A DNA stretch of 7,564 nt from assembly GCA_045648145.1 (NCBI GenBank), contig JAZRNK010000062.1, positions 1-7,564 on the forward strand, in the 5' to 3' direction. Shown one piece after another: positions 6,216 to 7,564 of the stretch; positions within the stretch are counted from its first letter, which is position 1; every line of letters begins with the position of its first letter. A model generated the notes under the pieces. That model saw nothing but the letters and a program-made list of their open reading frames with translations. It was not told where the DNA came from and did no database searches. The translations under genes were made by a program, and so were the position numbers. The stretch comes from UMGS172 sp045648145. Its GTDB lineage: Bacteria > Bacillota > Clostridia > Oscillospirales > Acutalibacteraceae.

Positions 6216-7484
6216 ATGATAAAAGCTAAAAGTGATATATTAGCAGGTAAGTACGACGCTGTTTTGTCGGTTCTTTATGGTGATGTAGAGACTGCAAGAA
6301 ATAGATATGCAACTGCAATTGATGAATTTGAAAAGCTTTACGGTCAAAAAGAAGTAAGGCTCTTCAGCGCACCGGGCAGAACTGAGGTTGGCGGTAATCA
6401 TACCGACCATCAGCATGGTTGCGTTCTGGCAGGCAGTGTTAATCTTGACGTTATTGCCGTTGTTGCTAAAACTGATGACGGAAGCATTAGAGTTAAATCT
6501 CAAGGCTATAAAGAGGATGTATTAAGCGCTTTAGATTTAGAGGTTAAACCTGAAGAAACCGGTATGGCTATTTCTCTTATTAGAGGAATGTGTAGCGAAT
6601 TTAAGAAAGACGGATATGATGTCGGCGGTTTTGTCGCTTATACTACATCTAACGTACTTAAAGGCTCGGGTCTTTCGTCTTCAGCAGCCTTTGAGGTACT
6701 TATCGGTAATATTTTGAATGGACTCTATAATAACGGTAAGGTCAATGCGGTTGAAATTGCAAAATTAGCTCAACGTACCGAAAATATTTATTTTGGTAAG
6801 CCTTGTGGTCTTATGGACCAGATGGCAAGCTCGGTTGGCGGATTTACTGCTATTGATTTTAACAATCCTAATGAGCCTATTATTGAGAAGGTCAGCTTTG
6901 ACCTGTCAGCTCATAAGCATAAGCTTGTTATTGTTAATACCGGTGGTAATCATGCTGATTTAACACAGGACTACGCAGATATTACTATTGAATGTCGCAA
7001 GGTGGCCGAGTACTTTGGCAAAAAGTATTTGCGTGAGGTAGATGTGGACGAGTTTTACAAAAACCTCGGCGATGTAAGGCAAAAAGCGGGCGACCGCGCT
7101 GCTTTGAGGGCTATTCATTTCTTTGGCGATAATGAACGTGCTGTGCTTGAAAAGGATGCTTTAAAGGAAAACCGTTTTGACGATTTTCTTAATCTTGTCA
7201 AACTTTCTGGCAAATCGTCGTTCCAATTCTTGCAAAACGTTTACTCACCCTCTAATCCTAAAGAACAAGGCTTGTCTTTGGCTTTGGCTGTGTCCGAACG
7301 CGTTTTGGGTGATAGGGGAGCATACAGAGTTCATGGTGGCGGCTTTGCCGGTACTATTCAAGCCTTTGTGCCCGACGACCTGCTTGATGATTATATTGAC
7401 ACTTTGAGTGCAGTATTTGGCAAGAATTCGTGCTATGTTTTAAACGTTCGTCCTATTGGCGGCACAGAAATTAAAGGACAATAA
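6216..7484 (+). CDS. galK: Galactokinase-family GHMP sugar kinase
   Basis: A 422-residue cytosolic kinase, longer than the roughly 380-390 of classical GalK, with about 18 extra N-terminal residues. Galactokinase makes galactose 1-phosphate from galactose and ATP, the first committed Leloir step. Family marks: the sugar-binding loop PGRTEVGGNHTDHQHG (53-68), the ATP-binding loop GSGLSSSAAFE (150-160), CGLMDQMAS with the expected catalytic base Asp201, Tyr253 in QDYAD, and the C-terminal HGGGFAGT (373-380). The first motif differs from classical GRVNLIGEHTDY: the Glu that contacts galactose is Asn61 here and the Tyr after Asp is His65, while Arg55, His62 and Asp64 are kept. Such variants are commonly labelled galactokinase in gut Clostridia, but a related sugar (galacturonate, arabinose or another) is possible. 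Start ATG 6216 follows AGGGGA (6204-6209). It is co-directional with ackA and ends at a terminator. The gene symbol is provisional. Confidence 0.82.
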   Translation: MIKAKSDILAGKYDAVLSVLYGDVETARNRYATAIDEFEKLYGQKEVRLFSAPGRTEVGGNHTDHQHGCVLAGSVNLDVIAVVAKTDDGSIRVKSQGYKEDVLSALDLEVKPEETGMAISLIRGMCSEFKKDGYDVGGFVAYTTSNVLKGSGLSSSAAFEVLIGNILNGLYNNGKVNAVEIAKLAQRTENIYFGKPCGLMDQMASSVGGFTAIDFNNPNEPIIEKVSFDLSAHKHKLVIVNTGGNHADLTQDYADITIECRKVAEYFGKKYLREVDVDEFYKNLGDVRQKAGDRAALRAIHFFGDNERAVLEKDALKENRFDDFLNLVKLSGKSSFQFLQNVYSPSNPKEQGLSLALAVSERVLGDRGAYRVHGGGFAGTIQAFVPDDLLDDYIDTLSAVFGKNSCYVLNVRPIGGTEIKGQ

Positions 7485-7496
7485 GCAAAAAATTTT

Positions 7497-7535
7497 AAAA
7501 TACCCGAAGCTTTCTTTCGCGTCGGGTATTTTTTT
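7497..7535 (+). terminator. Intrinsic terminator of the ackA-galK operon
   Basis: AAAATACCCGA (7497-7507) pairs perfectly with TCGGGTATTTT (7522-7532) around a 14-base loop, giving an 11-bp stem whose core is TACCCGA/TCGGGTA. A run of seven T (7529-7535) closes and follows the stem. It begins 12 bases after the galK stop codon. The A-rich left flank means it might also work on the opposite strand for a convergent gene beyond the window. Confidence 0.92.
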
Positions 7536-7545
7536 GTAAAATTTT

Positions 7546-7551
7546 TTGACC
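7546..7551 (+). promoter_or_regulatory. Possible -35 box of the next gene (window edge)
   Basis: TTGACC, one base off the consensus TTGACA, lies just after the terminator in an A+T-rich stretch. The matching -10 box would fall beyond base 7564, so this cannot be confirmed here. Confidence 0.2.
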
Positions 7552-7564
7552 AAATTTGTTTTTT

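Noticed and set aside
1..7564. Search for CRISPR repeats, tRNA or rRNA genes, insertion sequence ends, toxin-antitoxin pairs and riboswitches
   Set aside because: No direct repeat array, transposase, cloverleaf sequence or known riboswitch core was seen by eye, and coding sequence leaves only gaps of at most 141 bases.

Overview
The window looks like ordinary chromosomal DNA from a low-G+C Gram-positive bacterium (Bacillota, most likely class Clostridia). The reasons are the A+T-rich composition, strong GGAGG-type ribosome binding sites, use of TTG as a start codon, and a tmcAL (ylbM-type) gene beside acetate kinase. Genus cannot be set from the sequence alone. I see no mobile element, CRISPR array, tRNA, rRNA or phage gene. 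Genes fill almost everything, and no gene-free stretch reaches 300 bases.

Left block, + strand, 1-3684: four closely packed genes that probably share a transcript starting before the window. They are the 3' part of an isoprenylcysteine-methyltransferase-like membrane protein, an inosine/uridine-preferring-type nucleoside hydrolase, a GNAT acetyltransferase and the excinuclease subunit uvrC. Gaps are 14 to 19 bases. GNAT and uvrC both appear to start at TTG.

Middle, - strand, 3681-4853: tmcAL, the tRNA(Met) cytidine acetate ligase. Its stop codon overlaps that of the convergent uvrC, so no terminator can lie between the two genes. It is divergent from ackA across a 141-base region (4854-4994) that holds candidate promoters for both directions and two short inverted repeats.

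Right block, + strand, 4995-7484: acetate kinase (ackA) and a galactokinase-family GHMP kinase (galK) form a two-gene operon with a 15-base gap. It ends at a strong intrinsic terminator (7497-7535). AckA makes ATP and acetate from acetyl phosphate, while TmcAL consumes acetate and ATP to modify the wobble base of elongator tRNA(Met), so the divergent pair shares a metabolite. The kinase would feed sugar into the pathway that finally yields acetate. Its sugar-binding motif is atypical (GGNHTDHQ rather than GEHTDY), so galactose as substrate is an inference.

I did not find a clearly new biological system. The points most worth a second look are the altered sugar-kinase motif, the regulatory region between tmcAL and ackA, and the overlapping convergent uvrC/tmcAL ends.
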